Below, piece after piece: positions 53,104-64,000 of a stretch of 64,000 nt of DNA. Numbering within the stretch: the stretch's first letter is position 1; every line of letters begins with the position of its first letter. Both the position numbers and the translations under genes were made by a program. The stretch comes from Mesorhizobium sp. WSM4311 (lineage in GTDB: Bacteria; Pseudomonadota; Alphaproteobacteria; Rhizobiales; Rhizobiaceae). The stretch is taken from assembly GCF_002295115.1 (NCBI RefSeq), contig NZ_NSFV01000004.1:372001-436000 (forward strand). The letters run 5' to 3'. A model generated the notes under the pieces. The model had not been told where the DNA came from and ran no database searches. It saw only the letters and a program-made list of their open reading frames with translations.

Positions 53104-53185
53104 GGAGCGAGGAGCGAGTAGCGAATAGTGAGTAGAAGCGGCTCGCTTCATGCCCTATTCACTACTCCCTACCCACTACTCCCTT
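53104..53185. repeat. Intergenic palindromic repeat of GARTAGTGARTAG type
   Basis: GAATAGTGAGTAG (53123-53135) and CTATTCACTACTC (53155-53167) pair over 12 of 13 positions, enclosing a second stem AAGCG/CGCTT. Further GGAGCGA and ACTACTCCC units flank them. This simple repeating pattern is typical of rhizobial intergenic palindromes. Confidence 0.6.
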
Positions 53186-53198
53186 AGAGGCAGCTACT

Positions 53199-54200
53199 AT
53201 GCAACTCAGTCTCGACCAGGCAAGAGGACTGTGCCGGATGGCGGCACTCGGCGCCGGCGCCAATGAGGAGGCGGCGCAGTCGCTCACCGCCTCGATCATC
53301 GCCGCCGAGGCGGAAGGGCTTTCGACCGTCGGCCTGTCGCATTTCATCGATTATCTCGAAGCGCTGGAGGCCGGGCGCATCGACGGCAATGCCGATCCGG
53401 TGATCACAAGGCCGGCGCTGGCCGTCTATCTCTCCGATGCACGCGGCGGACTGGCGCATACCGGCTTCGACCGGACGATCGACGATCTTGCCAAGGCGGC
53501 AAAGCTGTTCGGCGTCGCCATCTTCTCGCAGAAGAACGCCTATACGTGCGGCGCGCTCGGCTACTTTACCGGCAGGCTGGCTGCGCAGGGGCTGGTGTCT
53601 TTCGCCGCGACCAACGGCCCGGCGGTTCTTGCCGGCTCGGGCTCGGTCAAGCCGGTCTATTGCACCAACCCGATGTCGTTTGCCGCGCCCGCCGCCGACG
53701 GCGCGCCGCTGGTCATCGACCAGTCGTCGAGCGCCACTGCCTTCGTCAACATCCGCAAGGCGGCCGAAGACGGCAAGAAAATCCCCGAAGGCTGGGCGCT
53801 GGACGCCAGCGGCAACCCGACCACCGACCCGGCGGCGGCCATGAAGGGCGCCATGCTTGCCTTTGGCGGCCAGCGCGGCGCCAACATCGCGCTGATGGTC
53901 GAAGTGCTGGCTGCCGGCCTGTCGGGCGCCAACTGGTCGCTCGACGCGCCGTGGTTCACCGGCGGCCCGGATAGCCCCGGAACCGGCCTGTTCGTGCTGG
54001 CCGTCGAGCCCAAGCTGCTCGATCCGGATTTCGAACAGCGCATGAAGGACCAGCTCGACCGCCTGCGCCGCCGCTTCGGCGTGCATGTTCCCGGCCGCGC
54101 CCGGGCTGAAACCGCCGAGAAGGCGCAGGCGCGCGGCATCACCGCGCCCAAGGCGGTGGTGCAGCGGATTTCCGAATTCGCCGAGCGCTATTCGGCCTGA
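53199..54200 (+). CDS. Ldh-family oxidoreductase, Delta1-piperideine/pyrroline-2-carboxylate reductase-like
   Basis: This 333-residue protein of the malate/L-lactate dehydrogenase (Ldh_2) superfamily has GLSTVGLSHFIDYLEAL, AIFSQKNAYTCGALGYFTGRLA, ATNGPAVLAGSGSVKPVYCTNPMSFAAP and GGQRGANIALMVEVLAAGLSGA. Members reduce cyclic imines formed from the 2-oxo acids of lysine, ornithine or arginine, or oxidise 2-hydroxy acids. The catalytic His (SHF) is present. Its place after the basic-amino-acid transporter favours the imine-reductase role. ATG is preceded by AGAGG. Confidence 0.78.
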   Translation: MQLSLDQARGLCRMAALGAGANEEAAQSLTASIIAAEAEGLSTVGLSHFIDYLEALEAGRIDGNADPVITRPALAVYLSDARGGLAHTGFDRTIDDLAKAAKLFGVAIFSQKNAYTCGALGYFTGRLAAQGLVSFAATNGPAVLAGSGSVKPVYCTNPMSFAAPAADGAPLVIDQSSSATAFVNIRKAAEDGKKIPEGWALDASGNPTTDPAAAMKGAMLAFGGQRGANIALMVEVLAAGLSGANWSLDAPWFTGGPDSPGTGLFVLAVEPKLLDPDFEQRMKDQLDRLRRRFGVHVPGRARAETAEKAQARGITAPKAVVQRISEFAERYSA

Positions 54201-54470
54201 ATTGCGACCGCGCCGGAGCGAAACGTTGGCGACCAGGCGTCGGCGGCCAGCGCCAGCAACACCTCGTCCACGCCTGATGTGAGCGCGATACCGAACTGCT
54301 CAGGACGGCAAGTGTGTTGCCGATCGCCGTCAGCGCGAATGGGCGGTGAACTTGAAGGCGCCGCTGTCATGCCGCGCATCCCAGTGCGCTAGGCCCAGAT
54401 CACGGCCGACGGCTTCGGCCTTGTCCCGGCCGGCGATGGCCTCGATCAGGGTCGGCATCATCGGTGATCC
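54188..54470 (-). pseudogene. Degenerate coding remnant, family not recognised
   Basis: Two minus-strand fragments in different frames look protein-like: one with MMPTLIEAIAGRDKAEAVGRDLGLAHWDARHDSGAFKF, and one further downstream with GIALTSGVDEVLLALAADAWSP. Read in order they could be the C-terminal third of one protein broken by frameshifts. The parent family was not identified. The remnant overlaps the end of the Ldh-family gene slightly. Confidence 0.35.
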
Positions 54471-54523
54471 CCGTTGTCGTCGCGACACTTTGATCGACGA
54501 CGAAGCGCCGGTCGGCGACATAA

Positions 54524-54626
54524 TGCATGTCGCCCAAAAGTGGCCCCGGTTTTGGGAGAACGACATGCATAAAAACAAAGACCTGAAGCGCGTCGCATGA
54601 ATCCGTTCAGACGCGACGCGCTTTAG
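54524..54626 (+). repeat. Dispersed intergenic repeat type 2, copy 1
   Basis: About 103 bp with two successive hairpins. GCATGTCG...CGACATGC encloses CCCAAAA...TTTTGGG; then AAGCGCGTCGC (54586-54596) pairs perfectly with GCGACGCGCTT (54613-54623). It is shared, in the same orientation, with 63659-63757. Confidence 0.85.
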
Positions 54627-54880
54627 TGGATCGTGGGATGTTTCTCGCGGAGCCCGCCTACGGAATACCGCATTCATGTCGCCCCGGCGGTGCGATTTTT
54701 TGCGCCTTCGTGAACCTTCCCGCATGTCGCGGCGACCAATGGCTGTCCGGGTCGGGGTTGCCCGGTCGGTGTCTCCTGTCGAATGCGTCCAGGGCTGGGG
54801 CGGGCGTCTTACGCCACGCTGATACCGTCTCAGGTCAGGCCGCCTCGTTGGACCCTGGTTTCGGCATGAGCTTCACCCGG

Positions 54881-54905
54881 AAAACCCCGCTTCGGCGGGG
54901 TTTTC
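54881..54905. terminator. Terminator hairpin with TTCG loop, gene of origin unclear
   Basis: AAAACCCCGC and GCGGGGTTTT enclose TTCG, giving a strong stem that could stop transcription in either direction. No intact gene ends next to it, so it may be left from a lost gene in this roughly 975-bp stretch, which otherwise holds only the remnant and a repeat. Confidence 0.7.
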
Positions 54906-55081
54906 TGCGTTTCGTGCTGCTGGTGACCGCCTGGTTCCACTGGTGATCATGGGCCACGGTTGTCGGGTGCCGAAAAGTCCCCTTTGTAGGCCGCGATCCT
55001 CTTGTTCCTCGCCATTCGCGGCGGCAAACGCCACTCGGTCGAGGCCCGCATCGGCAAGGCACTCTGACGAGCTTTCAAGAG

Positions 55082-55109
55082 GGGTGACGCGACGACGCGT
55101 CACCCTTTG
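55082..55109 (+). terminator. Perfect 10-bp hairpin upstream of the NDUFA9-like gene
   Basis: GGGTGACGCG (55082-55091) and CGCGTCACCC (55096-55105) enclose ACGA and are followed by TTTGCC. It lies 70 bp before the next start, so it is either a terminator for read-through or part of that gene's leader. Confidence 0.55.
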
Positions 55110-55177
55110 CCTTTGACGCAAAACCGACTATGAAACGGCTTCAGCCAAGCCATCTGGAAAGTGCGCCGGAGCCAGCC

Positions 55178-56155
55178 ATGACCGAAATCCTGCAGACCCC
55201 AAAGCTCGTCGTCGTCTTTGGCGGGTCTGGCTTTGTCGGCCGCCATGTCGTGCGCGCGCTGGCCAAGCGCGGCTATCGAATCCGGGTTGCCTGCCGGCGG
55301 CCCGATCTTGCCGGCCATTTGCAGCCGCTCGGCAATGTCGGTCAGATCCAGCCGGTGCAGGCCAATGTGCGCGTGCGCTGGTCAGTCGACCGCGCCGTGC
55401 AAGGAGCCGACCATGTCGTCAATCTCGTCGCCATCCTGCATGAGACCGGCCGGCAGAAATTCCCCGCTGTGCACGAATTCGGCTCCCGCGCGGTCGCCGA
55501 GGCGGCGCGTTCGGTCGGTGCCGGGCTGACCCATATTTCAGCGCTTGGCGCAGATGCGGACTCCGAATCGGATTACGCGCGCACCAAGGCACTTGGCGAG
55601 AAGGCCGTGCTCGAGACGATCAACGACGCCGTGATCTTCCGGCCGTCGATCAATTTCGGACCGGAAGACAGCTTCTTTAACCGCTTTGCCAGCATGGCGC
55701 GCTATTCGCCGGTGCTGCCACTGATCGGCGGCGGCCAGACCAAGTTCCAGCCGGTCTATGTCGGCGACGTCGCCGAAGCGGTGGCGCGCTCGGTCGACGG
55801 CAAGATCAATCGCGGCCAGATCTACGAACTCGGCGGCCCCAACGTGCTCACCTTCAAGAAGTGCATGGAAGAGCTGCTGACCGTGATCGAGCGCAAGCGC
55901 CTGCTGGTGCCGGTGCCGTGGTGGGTGGCCAACATCCAGGCCTCGATCCTCGGCCTGTTGCCCAATCCGATGCTGACCAAGGACCAGGTGATGCAGCTGC
56001 GCGAGCACAACATCGTCTCGGAAGCCGCCGCCAAGGCCAACAGGACACTCGCCGGGCTCGGCATCCAGCCGCAATCGATCGGGACGATCCTGCCCAGCTA
56101 CCTCTGGCGCTTCCGCGCCGCCGGCCAGTTCCAGCAGCGCAAGCCCGCGGCTTGA
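55178..56155 (+). CDS. NDUFA9-like NAD(P)-binding protein (atypical SDR)
   Basis: This 325-residue protein has a Rossmann motif VVVFGGSGFVGRHVVRAL at its start, SALGADADSESDYARTKALGEKAVL with an altered active site, VIFRPSINFGPEDSFFNRFA, and FQPVYVGDVAEAVARSV. This is the atypical SDR subgroup related to mitochondrial complex I subunit NDUFA9, common in alphaproteobacteria. A role linked to the respiratory chain or quinones is suspected but not shown. GGAG lies 7 nt before ATG 55178. Confidence 0.82.
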   Translation: MTEILQTPKLVVVFGGSGFVGRHVVRALAKRGYRIRVACRRPDLAGHLQPLGNVGQIQPVQANVRVRWSVDRAVQGADHVVNLVAILHETGRQKFPAVHEFGSRAVAEAARSVGAGLTHISALGADADSESDYARTKALGEKAVLETINDAVIFRPSINFGPEDSFFNRFASMARYSPVLPLIGGGQTKFQPVYVGDVAEAVARSVDGKINRGQIYELGGPNVLTFKKCMEELLTVIERKRLLVPVPWWVANIQASILGLLPNPMLTKDQVMQLREHNIVSEAAAKANRTLAGLGIQPQSIGTILPSYLWRFRAAGQFQQRKPAA

Positions 56156-56182
56156 TTCACCGCAACCGCCTGAAAGGCACGC

Positions 56183-57550
56183 CTAGCGCGGCGTGACCTG
56201 CATAGGTAGCCCACCTTGCGGTTGGGTCGTCAGCTTCTGCACCGGCCAAGGCCTGGTCTCGGCAGTGGTGTCGAAGCGGAAGCGCGACAAGAGGATGGCG
56301 AGCGCGATGATCGCCTCCTGCATGGCGAAGCTGGCACCGATGCAGACGCGCGGCCCCGCACCGAAGGGCAGATACTGGAAGCGATCGATCTTTTCACGGT
56401 TGCCCGGGTGGAAGCGCTCGGGCAGGAAGGCATCGGGCCTGTCCCACAGCTTCCTGTGGCGGTGGACGACCCAGGGCATGACCAGCACGGCCGCGTGCTT
56501 GGGGATATAAAGATCCTTCCACATCTCCGGCTCGATCGGCTCGCGGTTGATGGAGGGCGCCGGCGGATAGAGCCGGAGCGCCTCGTCGAAGGCGGCGCGG
56601 GTCAACGGCATGGCGTCGAGCCACTTCGTCGGATCGGGTTCGCGCGCCAGCACCTCATCGATCTCCTGCTCGACCCGATTGCGTTCCCATGGCGATTCGG
56701 CGAGGCAGTAAAGCGTCCAGCCCAACGCCCGCGCGGTGGTCTCATGACCGGCGCCGATGAAGGTGATGATGTTGTCCTCGACCTCCGAGCGCGTCAGCCC
56801 GTCGGGACCTTCGGCCTTGAGCAGCAGCGTCAGGAAATCCTGCGGCACCGCATCGGGATCGCGCCTGAATTTCTCCTCGCGCATCTTGACCGTATCGGTC
56901 ACGATCTTGCGGAAATAGGCCATGGTCTTGCGGCCGCGGATGCGGGTCAGACGCGGCAGCCAGTCGGGGGCGCGCAACAGATCGAGCGGATCGACACGGC
57001 CCATGGTCTCGAACAGGCGGTCGATCTCGTTGGCGAAACTGCCCGGCTCGCCCGCGATCTCGCCGGAAAACAGCGTCTCGGCCAGGATATCATAGGTGAG
57101 CAATGTCATGTCGTGGGCGATGTCGGATGTGCCGCCCGCCTCGTAGCGGGTGACGAACTCCCTGGTGCGTTTCAGCATCGGCTGGGCAAAGCCGAAGATA
57201 TGGCGCGGCGTGAACACCGGCGCCATCGCCTTGCGCGACCGTTTCCACACTTCGCCCTCGGCGGTCAGCAGGCCATCGCGCAGGATTGGCCGAAGGATCT
57301 TCTGGCGCACCGTCGCCATCTTGTAGTTCTTGGCGTTGTCGACCAGCACATGGCGGATGAGGCCGGGATCGTTGGCGACGATCAGATGGCCACCGACGCC
57401 ATTGGCGGAAATCCACGGCTCGTTGTAGGTCGGCTCGCCCCAGAGTTCGAGCGGATTGCGATAGACGATGCGGATCATCTCCAGCGTCGAAGGCGGCGAG
57501 GTGCGCGGCTTCGGCGCGGGAGGAACGAAGGGGGCGGGCTGAATGTCCAT
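56183..57550 (-). CDS. Cytochrome P450
   Basis: This 455-residue class I-type bacterial P450 has the I-helix oxygen-activation motif FIGAGHETTARAL, ExxR in EALRLYP, PERFHPGN, and the heme-binding loop FGAGPRVCIG with the Cys ligand. No membrane anchor is apparent. The overall pattern (WKRSRKAMAPVFTPRHI, LLTYDILAETLFSGE) resembles CYP enzymes acting on fatty acids or terpenoids; the substrate is unknown. No ferredoxin gene is adjacent. It converges on the NDUFA9-like gene. Confidence 0.9.
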   Translation of the reverse strand: MDIQPAPFVPPAPKPRTSPPSTLEMIRIVYRNPLELWGEPTYNEPWISANGVGGHLIVANDPGLIRHVLVDNAKNYKMATVRQKILRPILRDGLLTAEGEVWKRSRKAMAPVFTPRHIFGFAQPMLKRTREFVTRYEAGGTSDIAHDMTLLTYDILAETLFSGEIAGEPGSFANEIDRLFETMGRVDPLDLLRAPDWLPRLTRIRGRKTMAYFRKIVTDTVKMREEKFRRDPDAVPQDFLTLLLKAEGPDGLTRSEVEDNIITFIGAGHETTARALGWTLYCLAESPWERNRVEQEIDEVLAREPDPTKWLDAMPLTRAAFDEALRLYPPAPSINREPIEPEMWKDLYIPKHAAVLVMPWVVHRHRKLWDRPDAFLPERFHPGNREKIDRFQYLPFGAGPRVCIGASFAMQEAIIALAILLSRFRFDTTAETRPWPVQKLTTQPQGGLPMQVTPR

Positions 57551-57750
57551 GAAGTGCTCCGCTGCTCACATCAATGTAGTGGCTGGCGATCCCGGCGTCC
57601 ATGTGACCGGACGGCAGGCAATTCTCGGCGCCCGGCAGACGCTCCGTTCATCCGATCGTGACCGCCCGCTCCGGCATCCCGCCTTGTCCGCCGGCACGCT
57701 CTGCCGTAGTGACAGTCACCAACAGATACCGCCTGACAAAGGAGCCCGCC

Positions 57751-58320
57751 TTGAAGCACCAGTTGAGCATCATCATCGGCAGCACGCGGCCCGGCCGCGC
57801 CGGCCCGGTTTTTGCCGAGTGGCTGGAGACATTTGCGCGCCAGCACGGGAAATTCGAGCCGGTGCTGACCGACATCGCCGCGTTCCATCTGCCGGTGCTG
57901 GACGAGCCCCACCATCCAAGGCTTGGCAATTATCAGAACGACCACACCAAGGCCTGGTCGAAGGCGATCGACGCCGCGGACGCCTTCGTGTTCGTGGCGC
58001 CGGAGTATAATTATTTCGCAGCGCCCGCGATCGTCAACGCGATCGACTACCTGCTGCGCGAATGGAAGTACAAGCCGGCCGCCATTTTCAGCTATGGCGG
58101 CGTGTCCGGCGGCCTGCGCGCTGCGCAGGCGCTGAAGCCCCTTTTGACGTCGGTGGGGATCATGCCGATCCCGGAAGGCGTCGCGCTGCCGATGTATCAG
58201 AAGCTGCTCGACGAGAACGGCGCCTTCAGCGCCAGCGAACAGGTGACCGGCGGCGCCAGGACCATGCTGGACGAGCTGTTGCGCTGGAGCGAAGCGCTGA
58301 AGCCGCTGCGCGCTGCCTGA
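57751..58320 (+). CDS. NADPH-dependent FMN reductase family protein
   Basis: This 189-residue flavodoxin-fold protein has the phosphate loop IIGSTRPGRAGP at its start, FVAPEYNYFAAPAIVNAIDYLLREW (the PEYN motif) and FSYGGVSGGLRAAQALKPLL. These are features of the quinone or azo-dye type NADPH:FMN reductases. The TTG start at 57751 has GGAG 6 nt before it, and the conserved fold begins at once. It diverges from the P450 gene, but no partnership is shown. Confidence 0.82.
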   Translation: MKHQLSIIIGSTRPGRAGPVFAEWLETFARQHGKFEPVLTDIAAFHLPVLDEPHHPRLGNYQNDHTKAWSKAIDAADAFVFVAPEYNYFAAPAIVNAIDYLLREWKYKPAAIFSYGGVSGGLRAAQALKPLLTSVGIMPIPEGVALPMYQKLLDENGAFSASEQVTGGARTMLDELLRWSEALKPLRAA

Positions 58321-58410
58321 ATGGGCCGGTGTTTGGCCAAACGCGCCGGCTTGCCCGCGCCGTAAAGAGGTGGAATGGTCGGCAAGTGACTGAGCCGGGG
58401 GCGGTTCGAC

Positions 58411-61041
58411 TTGCGCTTGCTGTTTGCCTTGCTGCTGACGATTGCGACCACCGCCACCGCGGTGGCGGAACGGCGCGTGGCGCTGGTCATGGCAGAGGAC
58501 GACTATCGGTTGGTGCGGCCGCTGGCCAATCCCATCCATGACGGCGAGGCTATGGAAGCCGCGCTTAAGAAGCTCGGCTTCGAGGTCACCCTGGAAACCA
58601 ACCGCGACCTTCGACGCATGCGGCGCGCGCTCGACGACTTTCGCCAGGATGCCAAGGGCGCCGATGTCGCAATGGTCTATTTCTCCGGCCATGGCGTCGA
58701 AATCTCAGGCGACAACCGGCTGCTGCCGGTCGATGCCGACGCGTCTTCGCTCGATCAACTGAACAAGACCAGTCTGCCGCTGGAGGAGGTGCGCGATGCC
58801 GTCGCCGCGACCGCCAAGGTCGGGCTGATCGTGCTCGATGCGTGCCGCAGCGATCCCTTCTCGGCAAGCAGCGGCGAAGGGCGTAGCGCGACTTCGCTGG
58901 CGAAGGATGTCGCCGACAAGGTCAAGCCGGGCCTCGGCCGCGTCGGGCGTGCCGAGAACATCCTGTTCGCCTTCTCGGCCGCCCCGGGCGAGACCGCCGC
59001 CGACGGCACCGGCCAGAACTCGCCCTTCGCGACCGCGCTGACCAAATATCTCGGCACGGATGGATTGGAGATCCGCTCGGTGCTGACGCTGGTGCAGCAG
59101 GAGGTCTATGACCTGTCCCACGGCAAGCAGTTGCCCTATGTCGAAAGCGGCCTGCCGAAATTGTTCTTTGCCGCTGCGGCCAAGGAACAGCTGCCGGAGC
59201 GCGAACGGCTGCTGCTCGCCATGGCCGACGTGACCCCGGAAATGCGCGGCGAGGTCGAACAGATCGCCAGCGACGCCGACATGCCGCTGGCGCCGCTTTA
59301 TGGCGCGCTGATCAGTTCCGACGCCAGCCATCTCTCCGCCGACAGCCTGAACGTCCGGCTGCGCGAGGCCGCCGACGCCTTCGTCAAGGTGCGCGGCGAA
59401 ATGAAGACGCTCGCCTCCGACGATCCGCAGGTGGCGGAATTGCGCCGGCAGGCCGAGGAACAGCTTTCGCTCGGCGCCTTCGATGGTGCCCGCGCTCTTC
59501 TGGCCAAGGCCGCCGACATCGACAATGTTTCGCGCCAGGCGCTGAAGGTCAATTTCGTCAGCCGCACCCTGTCCGAGGCCGCGACGCGTTTCCTATCCGG
59601 TGGTGCGGCGCGCGCCGACCTCGACTACGCCACGGCCATCGGTGACTATGAATCGGTGCTGGCGCTCTATGGCGAGGCTGGGCAGACCTCGCTCAACCTG
59701 GAGCAGGCCGATCGCCAGAGCCGCACGCTGGAGGAACTCGGAATTCTCTATACGACAGTGGGCAATGTCGAGGCGGCCGGCCGCGCCTTTACCGCACTGT
59801 TGGCCAACCTCGAACAGCGGTCGCGCCAGGAAACCGACCCCAGCGTCAAGCGCGATCTCGCCATCAGCCACATCAAGCTCGCCAACATAAAGATGGTGCA
59901 GGGCGACCTGCCAACCTCTCTGGAGCACTATGAGGCGGCCCGGGACATGCTGCAGGACCTGACCGCAAGCACGCCGGACGAGAAAGGCTGGCTCGGGGAT
60001 CTTGCCATGGCCAATGACAAGATCGGCAACGTGCTGGCAACGCAGGGCGATGTGGGTGCGGCGGCCAAGGCCTACCAGGAAAGCCTGTCGATCAAGCAGC
60101 AATTGGCCGATACCCAGCCGAACAGCGCCTACCTGCTGCGCGACGTGACCATAACCTATGATGAAATCGGCGACCTTGCCCGGACCGCCGGGCAGTTGGA
60201 CGGCGCCCAGACGGCCTTTGGAGAGAGCCTGAGAATTCGGCTTGCGCTGGCCGCGAACAAACCCGAGGACCCTGAACGCCAGCGCGCGGTTTCCGTCAGC
60301 CACGAGAGGATCGGGGATGTACTGCGCGAGCGCGGCGACGCCGCCGGTGCGCTCGTGGCCTACAGCAAGAGCCAGGCGATCGCCGAGGAACTGGTCCGCC
60401 GTGACCCTAACGACACCGACTTGAAGCGCGACCTGTCGATCAGTTACGCCAAGATCGGCAACGCGCTCAACGACCAGGAGAACTGGCCGGCCGCGCTGGC
60501 TTCCTATCAGCAAGCGCTGGCCGTGGCGCGCGAACTTGCCGCCGATGACCCTGGCAACACCGACTGGCAGCGCGACCTGTCGGTCTGCCTGGAAAAAGTT
60601 GCCGGTGTGCTTGATGCCCAGGGCAATGTCGGCGGCGCATTGCAAAACTACCAGGATAGTCTTGCCATTGTCGACCGGCTGACCAAGCTCGATCCAGGCA
60701 ATTCCGACTGGCAACGCGACCTGTCGATCACGCTCTCGGAAATCGGCATGCTGGAGACCAAGCAGCGCCACTTCGAGGGCTCCGAGAAGGCCTTCGAGGC
60801 CAGCCTCGGCATCCGCCAGAAACTGGCCCAGTCCGATCCGAACAATGCGATCTGGCAATTTGATCTGGTACAGGCCTACATCAACTATGCGTATGTGGCG
60901 AAGGATCCGAAGGCTGTGCTGACCAAGGCGCTGAACCTGACGCTGGAGCTCGACCGCACGGGTCGGCTGGCTCCAAGAGACAAACCCACGATCAAATATT
61001 TGCGCGGCCTTCTCGCCAAATTGAACGCCCGGAAAAAATAG
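58411..61041 (+). CDS. Exported caspase-family (peptidase C14) protein with TPR repeats
   Basis: This 876-residue protein has a signal peptide (residues 1-19, ending AVA), then a caspase-like p20 domain: RRVALVMAEDDYRLVRPLANPIHDGEAM, catalytic His94 in YFSGHGVEI and catalytic Cys145 in LIVLDACRSDPF. From about residue 380 it consists of TPR-type helical repeats of about 50 residues with recurring DLSISYAKIGNAL and DPGNTDWQRDLS units. This is a bacterial orthocaspase-TPR architecture, probably a periplasmic Arg/Lys-specific protease with a protein-interaction scaffold. The start is TTG. It stands alone between the flavin reductase and gyrB. Confidence 0.85.
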   Translation: MRLLFALLLTIATTATAVAERRVALVMAEDDYRLVRPLANPIHDGEAMEAALKKLGFEVTLETNRDLRRMRRALDDFRQDAKGADVAMVYFSGHGVEISGDNRLLPVDADASSLDQLNKTSLPLEEVRDAVAATAKVGLIVLDACRSDPFSASSGEGRSATSLAKDVADKVKPGLGRVGRAENILFAFSAAPGETAADGTGQNSPFATALTKYLGTDGLEIRSVLTLVQQEVYDLSHGKQLPYVESGLPKLFFAAAAKEQLPERERLLLAMADVTPEMRGEVEQIASDADMPLAPLYGALISSDASHLSADSLNVRLREAADAFVKVRGEMKTLASDDPQVAELRRQAEEQLSLGAFDGARALLAKAADIDNVSRQALKVNFVSRTLSEAATRFLSGGAARADLDYATAIGDYESVLALYGEAGQTSLNLEQADRQSRTLEELGILYTTVGNVEAAGRAFTALLANLEQRSRQETDPSVKRDLAISHIKLANIKMVQGDLPTSLEHYEAARDMLQDLTASTPDEKGWLGDLAMANDKIGNVLATQGDVGAAAKAYQESLSIKQQLADTQPNSAYLLRDVTITYDEIGDLARTAGQLDGAQTAFGESLRIRLALAANKPEDPERQRAVSVSHERIGDVLRERGDAAGALVAYSKSQAIAEELVRRDPNDTDLKRDLSISYAKIGNALNDQENWPAALASYQQALAVARELAADDPGNTDWQRDLSVCLEKVAGVLDAQGNVGGALQNYQDSLAIVDRLTKLDPGNSDWQRDLSITLSEIGMLETKQRHFEGSEKAFEASLGIRQKLAQSDPNNAIWQFDLVQAYINYAYVAKDPKAVLTKALNLTLELDRTGRLAPRDKPTIKYLRGLLAKLNARKK

Positions 61042-61180
61042 CCGGGTGCCAGCCCGGGATTCGGCCTGGAAATGCCCGCAAACCTTGGAAAAACCGCCTT
61101 TAGCGCCTATATCTGCGCTATATCAGACGCGCGATTCGGGGCCGATTTTTCGCGCTGTACAAGCGGCATCTAGACAATAG

Positions 61181-63658
<2,478 letters not shown>

Positions 63659-63757
63659 TGCATGTCACGCAAAACCGTGCAGCGGTTTTGGGCGAACGAC
63701 ATGCACACGAGCTTAAAGCGCGCCGGCTGAATCCGCTTCAATGCGACGGGCTTTGAG
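63659..63757 (+). repeat. Dispersed intergenic repeat type 2, copy 2
   Basis: About 99 bp sharing TGCATGTC, GGTTTTGGG, GAACGACATGCA, AAAGCGCG, TGAATCCG and GGGCTTTGAG-type blocks with 54524-54626, in the same orientation. The first nested hairpin is intact and the second is degenerate. It begins directly after the gyrB stop codon, so its first hairpin may serve as the gyrB 3' end. Confidence 0.82.
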
Positions 63758-64000
63758 ACTGTAGCGATGCGCTGAAGAAGTCTGCCAGGGCAGCGCTCGG
63801 CGCTGATGGAACGCGGCCCGGTCAAAGCCGGGCGCATCGATGCAGATGTCGGGAGGGGTCGCGCGCCGTCGAAGCCTCGGATTTCCGCTTTTGCCCGATG
63901 CGATCCATGGGTCAAACCGCAACAGGATCATTTGAGACATTGCTGCGGAGCCGCGCTCCGAATTGTTCCATCGCCGGCAAACAAAATCATTTTCTAGCCC
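63758..64000. other. Intergenic sequence at the right edge
   Basis: No gene or promoter is recognised in these 243 bases. Short open frames on both strands lack any known pattern. The sequence may continue the gyrB-downstream repeat region. Confidence 0.4.

Overview
The window reads as rhizobial chromosome, most likely Mesorhizobium or a close relative. It is GC-rich. It carries SyrA-like, exoY, exoF and exoQ-type exopolysaccharide genes, a class II (CP4-like) EPSP synthase, and the alphaproteobacterial order FYDLN_acid - aroA - cmk - rpsA. gyrB and a tRNA-Ala point to chromosome rather than plasmid. The genus is inferred from gene content only.

Positions 1-6946 hold the most interesting system: a complete lasso-peptide (RiPP) gene cluster that includes a 50-residue precursor gene at 998-1150. 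The order is nucleotidyltransferase (divergent, cut by the window edge), precursor A, two stem-loops, RRE protein B1, cysteine protease B2, macrolactam synthetase C, an HPr-kinase-like lasso kinase K and ABC exporter D. From B1 onward each gene overlaps the next. The predicted core has Gly1 and Asp9 as ring partners and ends in Ser, the residue modified by known lasso-peptide kinases. Both C and K contain in-frame tandem DNA repeats.

Positions 6970-20672 are a surface-polysaccharide region: a small SyrA-like membrane protein, ExoY, ExoF, an ExoQ-like polymerase, an SDR and an SDR remnant, a GH144-like glucanase, a pyridine-nucleotide-disulfide oxidoreductase lacking one redox cysteine, a GT4, a GT32-GT62 fusion, an exostosin-like protein and a DUF1349 protein.

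Positions 20727-25840 are metabolic and regulatory genes: aldehyde dehydrogenase with divergent TetR, an AraC regulator, a Tat-exported epoxide-hydrolase-like protein and a membrane protein. Positions 25957-37035 are an organosulfur block on the minus strand: SsuD, an FAD protein, SfnG, a complete branched-chain-amino-acid-type ABC transporter, SfnB and an FMN reductase. This suggests sulfone and sulfonate desulfurisation with its own importer.

Positions 37523-43514 contain a second SyrA-like gene, tRNA-Ala(GGC), and the core aroA-cmk-rpsA block, interrupted by a small low-GC orphan gene. After a polytopic membrane protein and an SDR, positions 46445-54200 form an arginine-type catabolic locus: a thiamine-diphosphate decarboxylase, TetR and an amidinotransferase-superfamily hydrolase facing a polar amino-acid ABC transporter and an Ldh/piperideine-carboxylate-reductase-like enzyme. 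Positions 55178-63658 carry an NDUFA9-like protein, a cytochrome P450, a flavin reductase, a secreted caspase-TPR protein and gyrB. Two kinds of about 100-bp palindromic intergenic repeat each occur twice.
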